64,000 bases of DNA from Sphingobium xanthum (GTDB taxonomy: Bacteria; Pseudomonadota; Alphaproteobacteria; Sphingomonadales; Sphingomonadaceae), in contig NZ_JAHKKS010000010.1 of the NCBI RefSeq assembly GCF_019737615.1, forward strand, positions 1 through 64,000. Direction: 5' to 3'. Position 1 is the first letter of the stretch. Each line of letters opens with the position of its first letter. A model generated the notes under the pieces. It was not told the origin of the DNA and made no database searches. It saw only the letters and a list, made by a program, of their open reading frames with translations. A program made the translations under genes and the position numbers. Shown here in pieces: positions 9,601 through 17,434 of the stretch.

Positions 9601-10253
9601 GCGGCGGCTTCGCCCAGCATGTCGAAGCTGTAGGTGAAGCCTTTTTCCTCTTCGCGCCGGGCGCGCTTCAGAGCCTCGTCGATCGTCTCGCCGGTCACGA
9701 ACTGCTCGCCCATCATGCGCATGGCGAGATCGACACCGCGCCGCACCACCGGTTCGCCCGCGCGCGCCAGCAGGCGGGTCAGCGCCGAAGCGAGGCTGCC
9801 GTCATGCACCGGCTCGACCAGCTTGCCCGTCACGATCAGCCCCCAGGTCGCGGCATTGACGAACAGCGAGCGCCCGCCGCCCAGATGCGACGCCCAGTCA
9901 CCCGGCACGATCTTGTCGCGGATCAGCGCGTCGCGCGTCGCCGTGTCGGGGATGCGCAACAGCGCTTCGGCGAGGCACATCAGCGCCACGCCTTCCTGGC
10001 TCGAAAGCGCATATTCCTGGACGAGTCCCTCGACCCCCGTCCCCTTGTGCTTGGCGCGCAGCCGGTTGATCAGCATGCGCGCCGTTTCCTGCGCCGAGGC
10101 CCGCATGGCCGCAGGCAAGGTCGCGGCAGGGAGCAGGGCGGCGATGCACTCCGGCTCGGGGCGGCGATAGGCGGCGGTGATCGCCCGGCGCAGCGAGGAC
10201 TGCTCGGCGATGGGCGGGGCGAAAGCGGCGAAGGGAGCGGGGAGATCGGCCAT
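6633..10253 (-). CDS. putA: Bifunctional proline dehydrogenase / L-glutamate-5-semialdehyde dehydrogenase
   Basis: A 1206-residue PutA that oxidises proline to P5C (FAD, electrons to quinone) and then to glutamate (NAD+). The proline dehydrogenase barrel covers about residues 130-440, with RLVKGAYWDAEIK and IATHNAQT. The dehydrogenase domain covers about 510-970, with ISPWNFPLAIFTGQ, FTGSTEVA and the nucleophile Cys in SAGQRCSALR. About 230 further residues form the C-terminal domain seen in long PutAs. There is no N-terminal ribbon-helix-helix DNA-binding domain, so it is unlikely to be its own repressor. The start is placed at ATG 10253 (MADLPAPF), preceded by AGGA. An Lrp-type regulator is divergent. 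Confidence 0.95.
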   Translation of the reverse strand: MADLPAPFAAFAPPIAEQSSLRRAITAAYRRPEPECIAALLPAATLPAAMRASAQETARMLINRLRAKHKGTGVEGLVQEYALSSQEGVALMCLAEALLRIPDTATRDALIRDKIVPGDWASHLGGGRSLFVNAATWGLIVTGKLVEPVHDGSLASALTRLLARAGEPVVRRGVDLAMRMMGEQFVTGETIDEALKRARREEEKGFTYSFDMLGEAAATAHDAARYYDSYETAIHAIGKAAKDRGPYAGNGISIKLSALHPRHARSQTDRVMGELLPRVAALAALAKRYDIGFNIDAEEADRLELSLDLLESLALDPALVGWNGLGFVVQAYGKRCPFVIDWVIDLARRAGRRIMIRLVKGAYWDAEIKRAQVDGLPDFPVYTRKIHTDVAYAACAARLLAAKDAVFPQFATHNAQTLATIYEMAGAAFTHGDYEFQCLHGMGEPLYEEVVGPDNLGRPCRIYAPVGTHETLLAYLVRRLLENGANSSFVNRIADPRVSVEELIADPVMQVAAMPVPGAKHDQIALPANLYPDRRNSAGLDLSNEDGLAALSAALRESAATDWTAAPESGAGATRPILNPADHRDVVGTVTEMAPEDATAAVARAAASTWSAVPVAERAACLDRAADLLQVRLPVLLGLIMREAGKSAPNAISEVREAIDFLRYYAAQARGTLAQAVPLGPVVCISPWNFPLAIFTGQIATALVAGNAVLAKPAEETPLIAAQGVRILHEAGIPADALQIITGDGAVGAALVGASETAGVMFTGSTEVARLIQAQLAGRLSASGKPIPLIAETGGQNAMIVDSSALPEQVVADVIASAFDSAGQRCSALRILCLQEDIGDRTLTMLKGALRELRVGRTDSIAVDVGPVITAEAKETIEAHIAAMRAKGRKVEQLPLGEETAYGTFVPPTIVELDSIADLSREVFGPVLHVIRYRRADLDRLIDAINATGYGLTFGLHTRLEETIARVTSRVRAGNHYVNRNIIGAVVGVQPFGGRGLSGTGPKAGGPLYLGRLVQGDVHPLPAAQGRPDPGLSDFIAWLDRKGETSAAATARAYAVRSPLGMERELPGPVGERNLYALHARGTILLMPHSPAGLYQQIAATLAAGNQGRIKGMALPADLPASVTARFAPAHDTPLGGALVEATPDRLLAALQDIAARPGPVLLVQGASPADCADGPAYRLDWLIEEVATSINTTASGGNASLMTIA

Positions 10254-10350
10254 GGCCAATCCTACTGCAAATCTCATGGTCGATCAGACTTATGGTAGAA
10301 CATATACTAGGTAATTTGCCTTTGAATAGGCGAGATGATAGTCGAAATGC
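10254..10350. promoter_or_regulatory. putA / Lrp-regulator divergent control region
   Basis: A 97-base AT-richer gap between the divergent starts of putA and an Lrp/AsnC regulator. It must hold both promoters. The central part (about 10,290-10,335) is the most AT-rich stretch nearby, as is usual for Lrp-type sites, but I could not define a clear operator by eye. Confidence 0.5.
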
Positions 10351-10827
10351 ATGTCTGATCCGGTAATGTCAGTCGAACTGGATGTCTTCGATCGCAAGAT
10401 CGTCGATGCGCTCGTGCATGATGGCCGCATGACCGTCACCGATCTGGCCGCCAGGGTCGGCCTCTCCAAGACGCCGTGCCAGATGCGCCTCAAGCGTCTC
10501 GTCGAAAGCGGCGTCATCGCCGGCTTCCGCGCCATCGTCGATCCGCGCAAGCTTGGCATGGATCATGTCGCCTTCACCGAGGTGAAACTCTCCGACACCC
10601 GCGAGAAAGCGCTCGGTGAATTCAATGCCGCCGTCCGCCGCATTCCGGAAGTCGAGGAGTGCCATATGATCGCGAGCAGCTTCGACTATCTGCTGAAGGT
10701 CCGCACGCCCGATATCCGCCGCTACCGCACCGTGCTCGGCGAGAAGATCTCGACACTTCCCCATGTGGCCAGCACGTCCACCTATGTTGCCATGGAAACG
10801 GTTCTGGATGTCGCGAGCCGGAAATAG
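10351..10827 (+). CDS. Lrp/AsnC-family regulator (PutR-like)
   Basis: A 158-residue regulator with the standard two-part layout. An N-terminal winged helix (about 8-65: DRKIVDALVHDGRMTVTDLAARVGLS begins it; recognition segment SKTPCQMRLKRL) is followed by a RAM/ligand-binding domain (about 75-150) with VEECHMIASSFDYLLKV. Lrp-type PutR proteins activate putA in response to proline in Rhizobium, Agrobacterium and Rhodobacter. The divergent position here supports the same job, although proline sensing itself is inferred. ATG 10351 is used; a second in-frame ATG lies five codons on. Confidence 0.9.
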   Translation: MSDPVMSVELDVFDRKIVDALVHDGRMTVTDLAARVGLSKTPCQMRLKRLVESGVIAGFRAIVDPRKLGMDHVAFTEVKLSDTREKALGEFNAAVRRIPEVEECHMIASSFDYLLKVRTPDIRRYRTVLGEKISTLPHVASTSTYVAMETVLDVASRK

Positions 10828-10875
10828 GGCGTTCGCGCTCGCACGTCGGACGGGAACGTCGCTTCTGTCCGGCCG

Positions 10876-10884
10876 TTATCCACA
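10876..10884. promoter_or_regulatory. Perfect DnaA-box match upstream of NUDIX gene
   Basis: TTATCCACA occurs in the gap between the Lrp regulator and the NUDIX-DUF47 gene. A single box may be chance. A tighter pair is found at 36,414-36,433. Confidence 0.3.
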
Positions 10885-10993
10885 AATTATCGCGGATTGC
10901 TGCGCTTCGCGATTGCAACTGTCATGAAAGTGTAACATTCCGCCGCGGAGCGATTGCTCTTGGGGGAGACTGCCGATCCGACAAATTGCTGCC

Positions 10994-12100
10994 TTGCCGT
11001 ACCGGAGCGATAGCGACGCCTCAGACGCACCGATCCGGATCATGCTGATCACCTCGCGCGAGACGAAGCGCTGGGTGATCCCCAAGGGCAATGCAGCGGC
11101 CGGCGCCGATCCGCATCGCGCGGCGGCGGAAGAAGCGGAAGAGGAAGCGGGCGTGATCGGCGCGGTTTGCCCGACGCCGCTCGGTTCCTATCGCTATCGC
11201 AAGCGGCGCGGCAACGGCGCGTCTTTGATGGTCGATGTCGAGGTGTTTCCGCTCGCGGTCAGCCGCGAACTGGCGCAGTGGAAGGAAAGCCGCGAGCGCG
11301 AGCGGCGCTGGTTCACGCTGGCCGAGGCGGCCGACGCGGTCGAGGAAAGCGACCTGCGCGATCTCATCCGCTCCTTCGCCAGCTCGCAATTCAAGGTCGC
11401 GGCCCGGCGGGAGAATATCCTGGAAGCCGTCGCCCAGAAATCGGGGATAAGCAGAATGTTCGGTTGGTTTCAGCGCCTGCTGCCCAAGCAGGGAAATTTC
11501 TTCGACCTGTTCGAGGCGCATGCGAAGACGATCGTGGCCGGCGCGGACGCACTCAGCCGCTTGCTGCATGACGGCGAGCATCGCGAGGATCATATCCGCG
11601 AAGTGGTCGAGCGCGAGAATGACGCCGACGAGATCATCCGCGAGATATTGCGCGAAGTCCGCCAGACCTTCCTGACGCCGTTCGATCGCAGCGCGATCAT
11701 CAGCCTCATCGGCTCGATGGACGATTCCATCGACGAGATGAATGCCGCCGTCGCCGCGATCGATCTCTACGACGTCACCACATTCGAGCAGGAAATGCGC
11801 GACATGGCGGCGATCATCGTTGATTCGACGCGCGTCCTGTCGGAGGCGATGCCGTTGCTGCGCGACGTCGGCCGCAACAGCAAGCGGCTGCATGAGCTCA
11901 CCGAGCGGCTGGTGCGCATGGAAGGCCATGCCGACCATATCCACCGGGCCGGCCTCAAAAATGCCTATCGCAATGTCGGGCAGACCGATCCCATGGGCTT
12001 CATCGTGCGCCGCGAGATCTTCAATCATCTCGAGCGGATCGTCGATGCGATCGAGGATGTTGCGAACGAGATTGACGGTATCGTCATCGAGCACGCCTGA
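10994..12100 (+). CDS. NUDIX hydrolase - DUF47/PhoU-like fusion protein
   Basis: One open frame of 368 codons joins two families. Residues about 1-140 look like a diphosphoinositol/dinucleotide polyphosphate-type NUDIX domain: RWVIPKG, then a NUDIX box ending AEEAEEEAGV. The metal-binding glutamates are kept, but the usual Arg of the box is replaced by Glu. From about residue 155 (MFGWFQRLLPKQG) it is a complete DUF47 protein of about 214 residues, the PhoU-like partner of PiT transporters. A second start at ATG 11,456 could make the DUF47 part alone. The annotated start (TTG 10,994) is weak; no ATG or GTG lies upstream in frame. PiT follows 11 bases later, so a phosphate-linked role is likely. 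Confidence 0.75.
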   Translation: MPYRSDSDASDAPIRIMLITSRETKRWVIPKGNAAAGADPHRAAAEEAEEEAGVIGAVCPTPLGSYRYRKRRGNGASLMVDVEVFPLAVSRELAQWKESRERERRWFTLAEAADAVEESDLRDLIRSFASSQFKVAARRENILEAVAQKSGISRMFGWFQRLLPKQGNFFDLFEAHAKTIVAGADALSRLLHDGEHREDHIREVVERENDADEIIREILREVRQTFLTPFDRSAIISLIGSMDDSIDEMNAAVAAIDLYDVTTFEQEMRDMAAIIVDSTRVLSEAMPLLRDVGRNSKRLHELTERLVRMEGHADHIHRAGLKNAYRNVGQTDPMGFIVRREIFNHLERIVDAIEDVANEIDGIVIEHA

Positions 12101-12111
12101 GCCCTGCCCGG

Positions 12112-13125
12112 ATGCACGAGCTCGCCTTTCCGCTGCTGATCGCGCTCATCGTGATCGCGCTGGCGTTCGACTTTCTGAATGGCCTGCATGACGCCGCCAA
12201 TTCCATCGCGACGGTGGTGGCGACGCGCCTGCTGGGGCCGGTGACGGCCGTGCTGTTCGCAGCCTTCTTCAACTTCGCGGCCTATTTCTTGACGCTTGCC
12301 TTCCCGGCGCTGCACAAGGTCGCCGAAACGGTCGGGGCAGGCCTCATCGACAAGGAACTGGTGACCCCGGCAGTCATCTTCGGCGCGCTTATCGGTGCCA
12401 TGTTCTGGAATGTCGTGACCTGGCTCAAGGGCATTCCGTCCTCGAGCAGCCACGCGCTGGTTGGCGGCCTCATCGGCTCGGGCGTCGCGCATGCGGGCAT
12501 GACCGGCATCGAGTGGAGCGGGCTCAACAAGACGCTGATTGCCATCGTCCTCTCGCCTACGCTCGGCATGCTGCTCTCGATGCTCATCATGCTGGTCACC
12601 AGCTGGCTGTTCAGCCGCACGAACGCGCGCATGGCGGACCGCACGTTCAAGTTCCTGCACCTGCTCTCCTCCGCCGCCTATTCGGTCAGCCACGGCCTCA
12701 ACGACGCGCAGAAGACGATGGGCATCATCACCGTGCTGCTCTATTCGACCGGTTATCTGCAGGGCGAGTTCCATGTGCCGCACTGGGTCGCCATCGCCTG
12801 CTACATCGCCATCGCGCTCGGCACGATGACCGGCGGCTGGAAGATCATCGAGACCATGGGGTCGCGCATCACCAAGCTCTCACAGCATCAGGGCTTCAGC
12901 GCCTCGATGGGCGGATCGGTCATCGTCTTCTCGGCCTCGTTGCTCGGCATTCCGGTCTCGACGACGCACACGATCACCGGCTGCGTGATCGGCGCGGGCG
13001 TCGCGCGCCGGGCCTCGGCGGTGCGCTGGGGCGTGGCGCAGAGCGTCGTCACCGCCTGGGTCATCACCATCCCCGCATCGGCTGCGGTAGGCGCCCTTTT
13101 CTATGCCCTGACCCGGCTGTTCTGA
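12112..13125 (+). CDS. pit: PiT-family inorganic phosphate transporter
   Basis: A 337-residue inner-membrane permease with about ten helices. Both halves carry the PiT signature: FDFLNGLHDAANSIATVVAT near the N-terminus (about 16-35) and YSVSHGLNDAQKTMGII (about 188-204). SSSHALVGGLIGS and STTHTITGCVIGAG are the paired internal repeats. It imports phosphate, probably as a metal-phosphate complex, driven by protons. It is 11 bases after the DUF47 domain protein, the usual genetic pairing, and probably co-transcribed with it. Confidence 0.93.
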   Translation: MHELAFPLLIALIVIALAFDFLNGLHDAANSIATVVATRLLGPVTAVLFAAFFNFAAYFLTLAFPALHKVAETVGAGLIDKELVTPAVIFGALIGAMFWNVVTWLKGIPSSSSHALVGGLIGSGVAHAGMTGIEWSGLNKTLIAIVLSPTLGMLLSMLIMLVTSWLFSRTNARMADRTFKFLHLLSSAAYSVSHGLNDAQKTMGIITVLLYSTGYLQGEFHVPHWVAIACYIAIALGTMTGGWKIIETMGSRITKLSQHQGFSASMGGSVIVFSASLLGIPVSTTHTITGCVIGAGVARRASAVRWGVAQSVVTAWVITIPASAAVGALFYALTRLF

Positions 13126-13187
13126 GCCGCCACATTCGCCGCAAAGCGTGGGGGCGCCGCGCCATCCCTTCCCCGGGCGAGAAGCCC

Positions 13188-13940
13188 TCAGAAGATCGCG
13201 TCGGTCGCCAGCTTGACCCCGAGCAGCACCATCAGCACGTAGATCAGGGTATAGAAGCGCTCGGGATCGACCTTGCGCACCAGCTTCACGCCCGCAAAGG
13301 TCGAGAGCAGGGCGATCGGGACGAGGATGGCGGTCGCAGTCAGATTGGGTCGGGTGAACTGCCCGAGCGCGGCATAGGCCGGCACTTTGAGCCAGTTCAT
13401 GATCGCGAAGGACACGGCCGAGGTGCCGATCAGGATGTCGCGCGGAAGTCGGCGCGGCAGCACCCACATCTGAAAGGGCGGGGCGCCGGCATGCGCGATC
13501 TGGCTGGTGAAGCCGGAGGCGACGCCGAACAGCATGCCGACCCAGCCGGGCGAGTCCGACGGCAGCGCGATCGATTTGCCGCGCTCCAGCCAGAGCCGGT
13601 GCAGACCGAAGATGATGGAGATGAGGCCCAGTGCCCCCAGCACGGCATTGGCGGAAACCTGCGCTGCGAACAGATACCCCACAACCACGCCGATCGCCAT
13701 GCCGGGCACCATGATCATCAGCACATAACGGTCGAGATTGTGGCGGAAGGCCCAGACGCTGACCGCGTCCTGCACGATCAGGATCGGCAGGAAGATGGCG
13801 GCCGCGCGCACCGGATCGATGGCGAGCGCAAGGATCGGCATCGACAGCGCACCCAGGCCGGAAAAACCGCCCTTGCCGAGCCCGGACAGCACGACCGCGA
13901 TGAACGCGCAGACATAGTAGGTGATGTCGATATGCGGCAC
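13188..13940 (-). CDS. TauE/SafE-family membrane exporter
   Basis: A 250-residue protein with about eight membrane helices. The N-terminal SGLGKGGFSGLGALSMPILAL and the mid-protein GMLFGVASGFTSQIAHAGAPP are the two internally repeated TauE/SafE motifs. The family exports sulfite, sulfoacetate and related organic anions. The substrate of this member is not evident. It is convergent with PiT. Confidence 0.88.
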   Translation of the reverse strand: MPHIDITYYVCAFIAVVLSGLGKGGFSGLGALSMPILALAIDPVRAAAIFLPILIVQDAVSVWAFRHNLDRYVLMIMVPGMAIGVVVGYLFAAQVSANAVLGALGLISIIFGLHRLWLERGKSIALPSDSPGWVGMLFGVASGFTSQIAHAGAPPFQMWVLPRRLPRDILIGTSAVSFAIMNWLKVPAYAALGQFTRPNLTATAILVPIALLSTFAGVKLVRKVDPERFYTLIYVLMVLLGVKLATDAIF

Positions 13941-13981
13941 GTATCAGCCTCCCTGATCGCGCCTTAGGGCTGGATGGCGAA

Positions 13982-14377
13982 TTAGGCCAGTCTTCTCCCC
14001 TCCCTGGAAGGGAGGGGCCGGGGGTGGGTGCCACCGAGGCACTCGGCGGTCTTCGCAAGGATTGTATCGACAACACCATCGAGATTATCGACGACCTCGC
14101 TGTTCCAGAAACGGACGACGGTCCATCCTTGAGTGGCGAGAAAGCTCGTCCGACGCTCATCATAATCCTGAGCTTCCAGATGTTGCGAGCCGTCAAATTC
14201 CACAGCCAGCTTCGCTGACCGGCAAGCAAGATCAACGATATAAGGCCCAATAGCGAGCTGCCGAGTGAATCGCGGTCGATAGCGGGAAATCCGTTGCCAA
14301 ACTCTACGCTCGGCCTCGGTTTGCCCATTGCGCAAGCTTCTAGCTCTCATGGTGAGATCGGGCGGAATGCGGTGCAT
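13982..14377 (-). CDS. DUF559 endonuclease-like protein
   Basis: A 131-residue protein of the DUF559/Vsr-like nuclease family. It shows the family order RARSLRNGQTEAERRVWQ, then FTRQLAIGPYIVDLAC, KLAVEFDGSQH, YDERRTSFL and GWTVVRFWNSEV. The acidic residues in IVDLAC and VEFDGSQH fit the PD-(D/E)XK-like catalytic core. The last residues (THPRPLPSREGRRLA) are encoded by the flanking palindrome itself. The start at ATG 14,377 avoids translating the upstream palindrome, although the frame stays open through it. It stands alone between unrelated genes; its biological role is unknown. Confidence 0.8.
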   Translation of the reverse strand: MHRIPPDLTMRARSLRNGQTEAERRVWQRISRYRPRFTRQLAIGPYIVDLACRSAKLAVEFDGSQHLEAQDYDERRTSFLATQGWTVVRFWNSEVVDNLDGVVDTILAKTAECLGGTHPRPLPSREGRRLA

Positions 14378-14444
14378 GTCTGAAACCTGGCGAGCCGCGC
14401 GACGCGCGGCTACCCACCCCCGACCCCTCCCTGAAAGGGAGGGG
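13997..14444. repeat. Inverted GGGGAGGG palindromes flanking the DUF559 gene
   Basis: A palindrome with its G-rich shoulder lies at 13,997-14,030, and an inverted copy with C-rich shoulder lies at 14,411-14,444. They bracket the DUF559 coding region almost exactly. The left copy is inside the 3' end of the gene; the right copy is just upstream of its start. The arrangement equals the inverted pair at 138-236 but with a gene inserted in the centre. Confidence 0.8.
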
Positions 14445-14456
14445 AGATAGAGCCCC

Positions 14457-15200
14457 CTAAAGCTCGACACATCCCCCATCGACGTACAGGTCGATGCCGG
14501 TAATGAAGCTCGCCTCGTCCGACGCCAGGAACAGCACCGGCCGCGCGATTTCCGCCGGTGTGCCCATCCGCTTCATCGGCACCGCATCGGTCATGAGGTC
14601 GCGCAGGCCCGCCACGCCTTCCGGCGGCAGGCCGCTGCGGTTGATGATCGGCGTCTCGGTCGGCCCCGGGCTGACCATGTTGACGCGAATGCCCTGTCCG
14701 ATCAGCTCGACCGCCAGCGTCCGCGCTACCGCGCGCAGACCCGCCTTGGCCGCAGCGTAGATCACATTGCCCGGCACCGCCGCGACCGATCCGATCGAGC
14801 CGGTGATGACGATCGATCCGCCCTTGGCCATCAGCGGCAGCGCCTTCTGCACCGCGAAGAAACAACCGCGCAGATTGACGTCGTGGATCTCGTCCCATTG
14901 CTCCGCGGTCACATCCGGCACCGGCACGAAGGCCCCGACGCCCGCATTGACGAACAGCACGTCGATCCGCCCATGCGCATCCCCGATCGCCGTAAGCACA
15001 TCGGCATTGCTCTCGATGTCCGCGATGTCGGCGCGAAATCCTTGCGCGCCCGGAATGGCGGCCACGGTCTCGTCGATCGTCTTCTGCGAGCGGCCGGTGA
15101 GGCACACATGCGCGCCCTCCGCCGCGAATGCCTCCGCCGACGCGCGGCCGATGCCGCTATTGCCGCCGATCACGAGCACCACCTTGTCCTTGAACCGCAT
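14457..15200 (-). CDS. Short-chain dehydrogenase/reductase
   Basis: A 247-residue classical SDR. GGNSGIGRAS (about 12-21) is the NAD(P)-binding motif, NAGVG (about 85-89) stabilises the central sheet, and the catalytic triad is Ser in ITGSIGS, then YAAAKAG with Tyr and Lys. VSPGPTETPI and TGIDLYVDGG at the C-terminus are typical. It oxidises or reduces an alcohol/ketone; substrate unknown. Its TAA stop lies only 13 bases from the repeat upstream of the DUF559 gene. Confidence 0.88.
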   Translation of the reverse strand: MRFKDKVVLVIGGNSGIGRASAEAFAAEGAHVCLTGRSQKTIDETVAAIPGAQGFRADIADIESNADVLTAIGDAHGRIDVLFVNAGVGAFVPVPDVTAEQWDEIHDVNLRGCFFAVQKALPLMAKGGSIVITGSIGSVAAVPGNVIYAAAKAGLRAVARTLAVELIGQGIRVNMVSPGPTETPIINRSGLPPEGVAGLRDLMTDAVPMKRMGTPAEIARPVLFLASDEASFITGIDLYVDGGCVEL

Positions 15201-15264
15201 CCCTCTCTCCTGTGCGATGACTTTGTCTGGTCCTTAGAGAGGCGAACCGGATTCGCAAAGCCGC

Positions 15265-15447
15265 TCACTCCAGCGGCCGCAGGCTCCGCATCCCCTTGGT
15301 CCGGCTGGTCAGGTGATAGTCGCGGCAGAGTTCGCAGCGATAGGGGCGCAGCGGCACGTCCGCCGCAAGCGCGACGGCGCGCGCATCGCGCTCCGTGCGA
15401 TAGCGCCGCTTGCGCGCACATATGCCGGGCTTGGTCCGTATCGCCAT
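15265..15447 (-). CDS. Small conserved zinc-ribbon-like protein
   Basis: A 60-residue basic protein. The central segment YRCELCRDYHLTSR has a CxxC followed by a His, matching small alphaproteobacterial proteins with a single Cys/His metal-binding knuckle. The N-terminus (ICARKRRYRTERDARAVA) is rich in Arg. It is too short to assign a function. The reading is supported by this motif and by lack of overlap with any better gene. Confidence 0.6.
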   Translation of the reverse strand: MAIRTKPGICARKRRYRTERDARAVALAADVPLRPYRCELCRDYHLTSRTKGMRSLRPLE

Positions 15448-15669
15448 TTTGCCTCTGTCCTACAGCAAAGTCGCGATGGCATCCTCCTTCAAGACTCGCC
15501 TGACCGGAGAGATCGAAAAGAAAAAATATGCTCCGACCCCCGAACTTTCCGAACTTTCGAAAGAAAATTACGTGCAGCCGACCGACCCGAACGCACATCT
15601 GAGGCGCTTGTCGCCGCCTGTCGCCGCTTGCCGCATTGCACCGCGTCCTCTTCTATGCAGTCTGAGCGC

Positions 15670-17310
15670 ATGACCGAGCAAAAGCCTTCCAGCCTCCCCA
15701 TCAGCCAGCGCGATCCCGCCAGCCTGCCCTGGTGGCTCGGCGCCGTCATCTACCAGATCTATCCGCGCAGCTTCGCGGACTCGAACGGCGACGGCATCGG
15801 CGATCTGCCGGGCATCACGGCGCATCTCGACTATGTCGCCAGCCTCGGCGTGGACGCGATCTGGCTCTCGCCTTTCTTCACCTCGCCGATGCGCGATTTC
15901 GGCTATGACGTGTCGGACTATTGCGATGTCGATCCGATCTTCGGCACGCAGGCCGATTTCGATGCGCTGGTCGCGAAGGCGCATGCGCTCGGTCTCAGGA
16001 TCATCGTCGATCAGGTCTATGCGCATACCTCGGACCAGCATCCCTGGTTCGTATCGAGCCGCAACGATCCCGATGGCCCGCATGGCGACTGGTATCTCTG
16101 GCACGATCCCAAGCCCGAGGGCTCGCCGCCGTCCAATTGGCAGAGCGTGTTCGGCGGTCCGGCCTGGACATGGGACGGGCGCCGCCGCCAATATTATTGC
16201 CACAATTTCCTGAAGGAGCAGCCGCAGCTCGCCGGGCACAATCCGGCCGTGCAGCAGGCTCTGCTCGATGCCGCGCGCTTCTGGCTGGAGCGCGGCGTGG
16301 ACGGCTTCCGGCTCGATGCGCTCAACTTCCTGATGCAGGACAAGGGGCTGCGCGATAATCCGCCTCAGCCCCCCTCAGACCAGCCGCGCACCCGGCCGTT
16401 CGACTATCAGCGGCGGCTCCATAATCAGGGTCATCGCGACATCCCGAAGTTCATAGAGCGGATCAGCGCGCTGGTCGCGGATTATGGCGCCTTCACCGTG
16501 GCGGAGATCGGCGGCGAGGATTCGCTGCGCGAGATGAAGCTCTACACCAAGGGCGAGACGCGGCTGAACACCAGCTATGGCTTCGATTTCCTCTATGCGC
16601 CCGCGCTGACGCCCGCCGCGATCGCGGCGGCGATCGGCCAGTGGTCGGATCGCCCCGGCACCGGCTGGCCGAGCTGGGCATTCGAAAATCACGATGCGCC
16701 GCGTGCCATTTCCCGCTGGCTGCCACAAGAGACGGACGAGGCGACGCGCATCTGCTTCGCGGCGATGAAGATGCTGCTGCTGCTCTGCCTGCGCGGCAAC
16801 ATCTTCCTGTATCAGGGCGAGGAGCTGGGGCTGACGCAGGTCGAGATCGCCTTCGAGGATCTGCAGGACCCGGAGGCGATCGCCAACTGGCCGCTCACGC
16901 TCTCGCGCGACGGCGCCCGCACGCCGATGCCTTGGCAGGGCAAGGCCATGTATGGTGGCTTTTCGAGCTTCAAGCCCTGGCTGCCGCTTGGTCCGGATCA
17001 CGCCGCCATCGCCGTGGACGTGCAGGAAAAGGATTTCGGCTCGCTGCTCCACCTGACGCGCGCGCTCCTGGCCTTCCGCAAGGCACATCCGGCGATCCGC
17101 TGGGGCACCAGCCGCTTCCGTCATGTCGGCGAGAGCGTGCTGCTGTTCGAGCGCCGCTTCGGCGAGGAGCGGCTGCAATGCCTGTTCAATATGGGACCGG
17201 AGGATGCGGTCTGGCCCAAGGGCGTGCCCGCGCTGGTCGAGCCGCTGGTAAGCGTCGGCGGCGCGGGGCAGGGGAAGCTGCCCGGCTATTCAGGCTGCGT
17301 CTTGGCGTGA
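15670..17310 (+). CDS. GH13 alpha-glucosidase / oligo-1,6-glucosidase type
   Basis: A 546-residue glycoside hydrolase of family GH13. WWLGAVIYQIYPRSF and NGDGIGDLPGI open the barrel. The nucleophile Asp is in GVDGFRLDALN, the acid/base Glu in FTVAEIGGED and the transition-state Asp in FENHDAPR. It cleaves alpha-glucosidic bonds of maltose or isomaltose-type oligosaccharides. No signal peptide is seen, so it is probably cytoplasmic. ATG 15,670 is used; an in-frame ATG at 15,655 is equally possible as neither has a strong ribosome site. No sugar transporter is adjacent. Confidence 0.9.
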   Translation: MTEQKPSSLPISQRDPASLPWWLGAVIYQIYPRSFADSNGDGIGDLPGITAHLDYVASLGVDAIWLSPFFTSPMRDFGYDVSDYCDVDPIFGTQADFDALVAKAHALGLRIIVDQVYAHTSDQHPWFVSSRNDPDGPHGDWYLWHDPKPEGSPPSNWQSVFGGPAWTWDGRRRQYYCHNFLKEQPQLAGHNPAVQQALLDAARFWLERGVDGFRLDALNFLMQDKGLRDNPPQPPSDQPRTRPFDYQRRLHNQGHRDIPKFIERISALVADYGAFTVAEIGGEDSLREMKLYTKGETRLNTSYGFDFLYAPALTPAAIAAAIGQWSDRPGTGWPSWAFENHDAPRAISRWLPQETDEATRICFAAMKMLLLLCLRGNIFLYQGEELGLTQVEIAFEDLQDPEAIANWPLTLSRDGARTPMPWQGKAMYGGFSSFKPWLPLGPDHAAIAVDVQEKDFGSLLHLTRALLAFRKAHPAIRWGTSRFRHVGESVLLFERRFGEERLQCLFNMGPEDAVWPKGVPALVEPLVSVGGAGQGKLPGYSGCVLA

Positions 17311-17330
17311 TGCCGCGCATCCCCCTTAGT

Positions 17331-17411
17331 CGTCACCCCAGCGAACGCTGGGGTCTCCTCCGCGAGGGCGCGCCGCTGCCGGATGAGATCCCAGCGTTCG
17401 CTGGGATGACG
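17331..17411. repeat. 27-bp imperfect inverted repeat (CCCAGCGAACGCTGGG type)
   Basis: Arms at 17,331-17,357 and 17,385-17,411 match as an inverted repeat with two mismatches, and each arm is itself centred on the palindrome CCCAGCGAACGCTGGG. It lies between the convergent GH13 and GST genes, where it can act as a terminator. It is a third class of dispersed palindrome in this window. Confidence 0.8.
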
Positions 17412-17434
17412 AGGAGGGGGCTGACGAAATTGGG

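Noticed and set aside
8691..10298. 535-codon plus-strand open frame
   Set aside because: Antisense of putA, with no recognisable domain.
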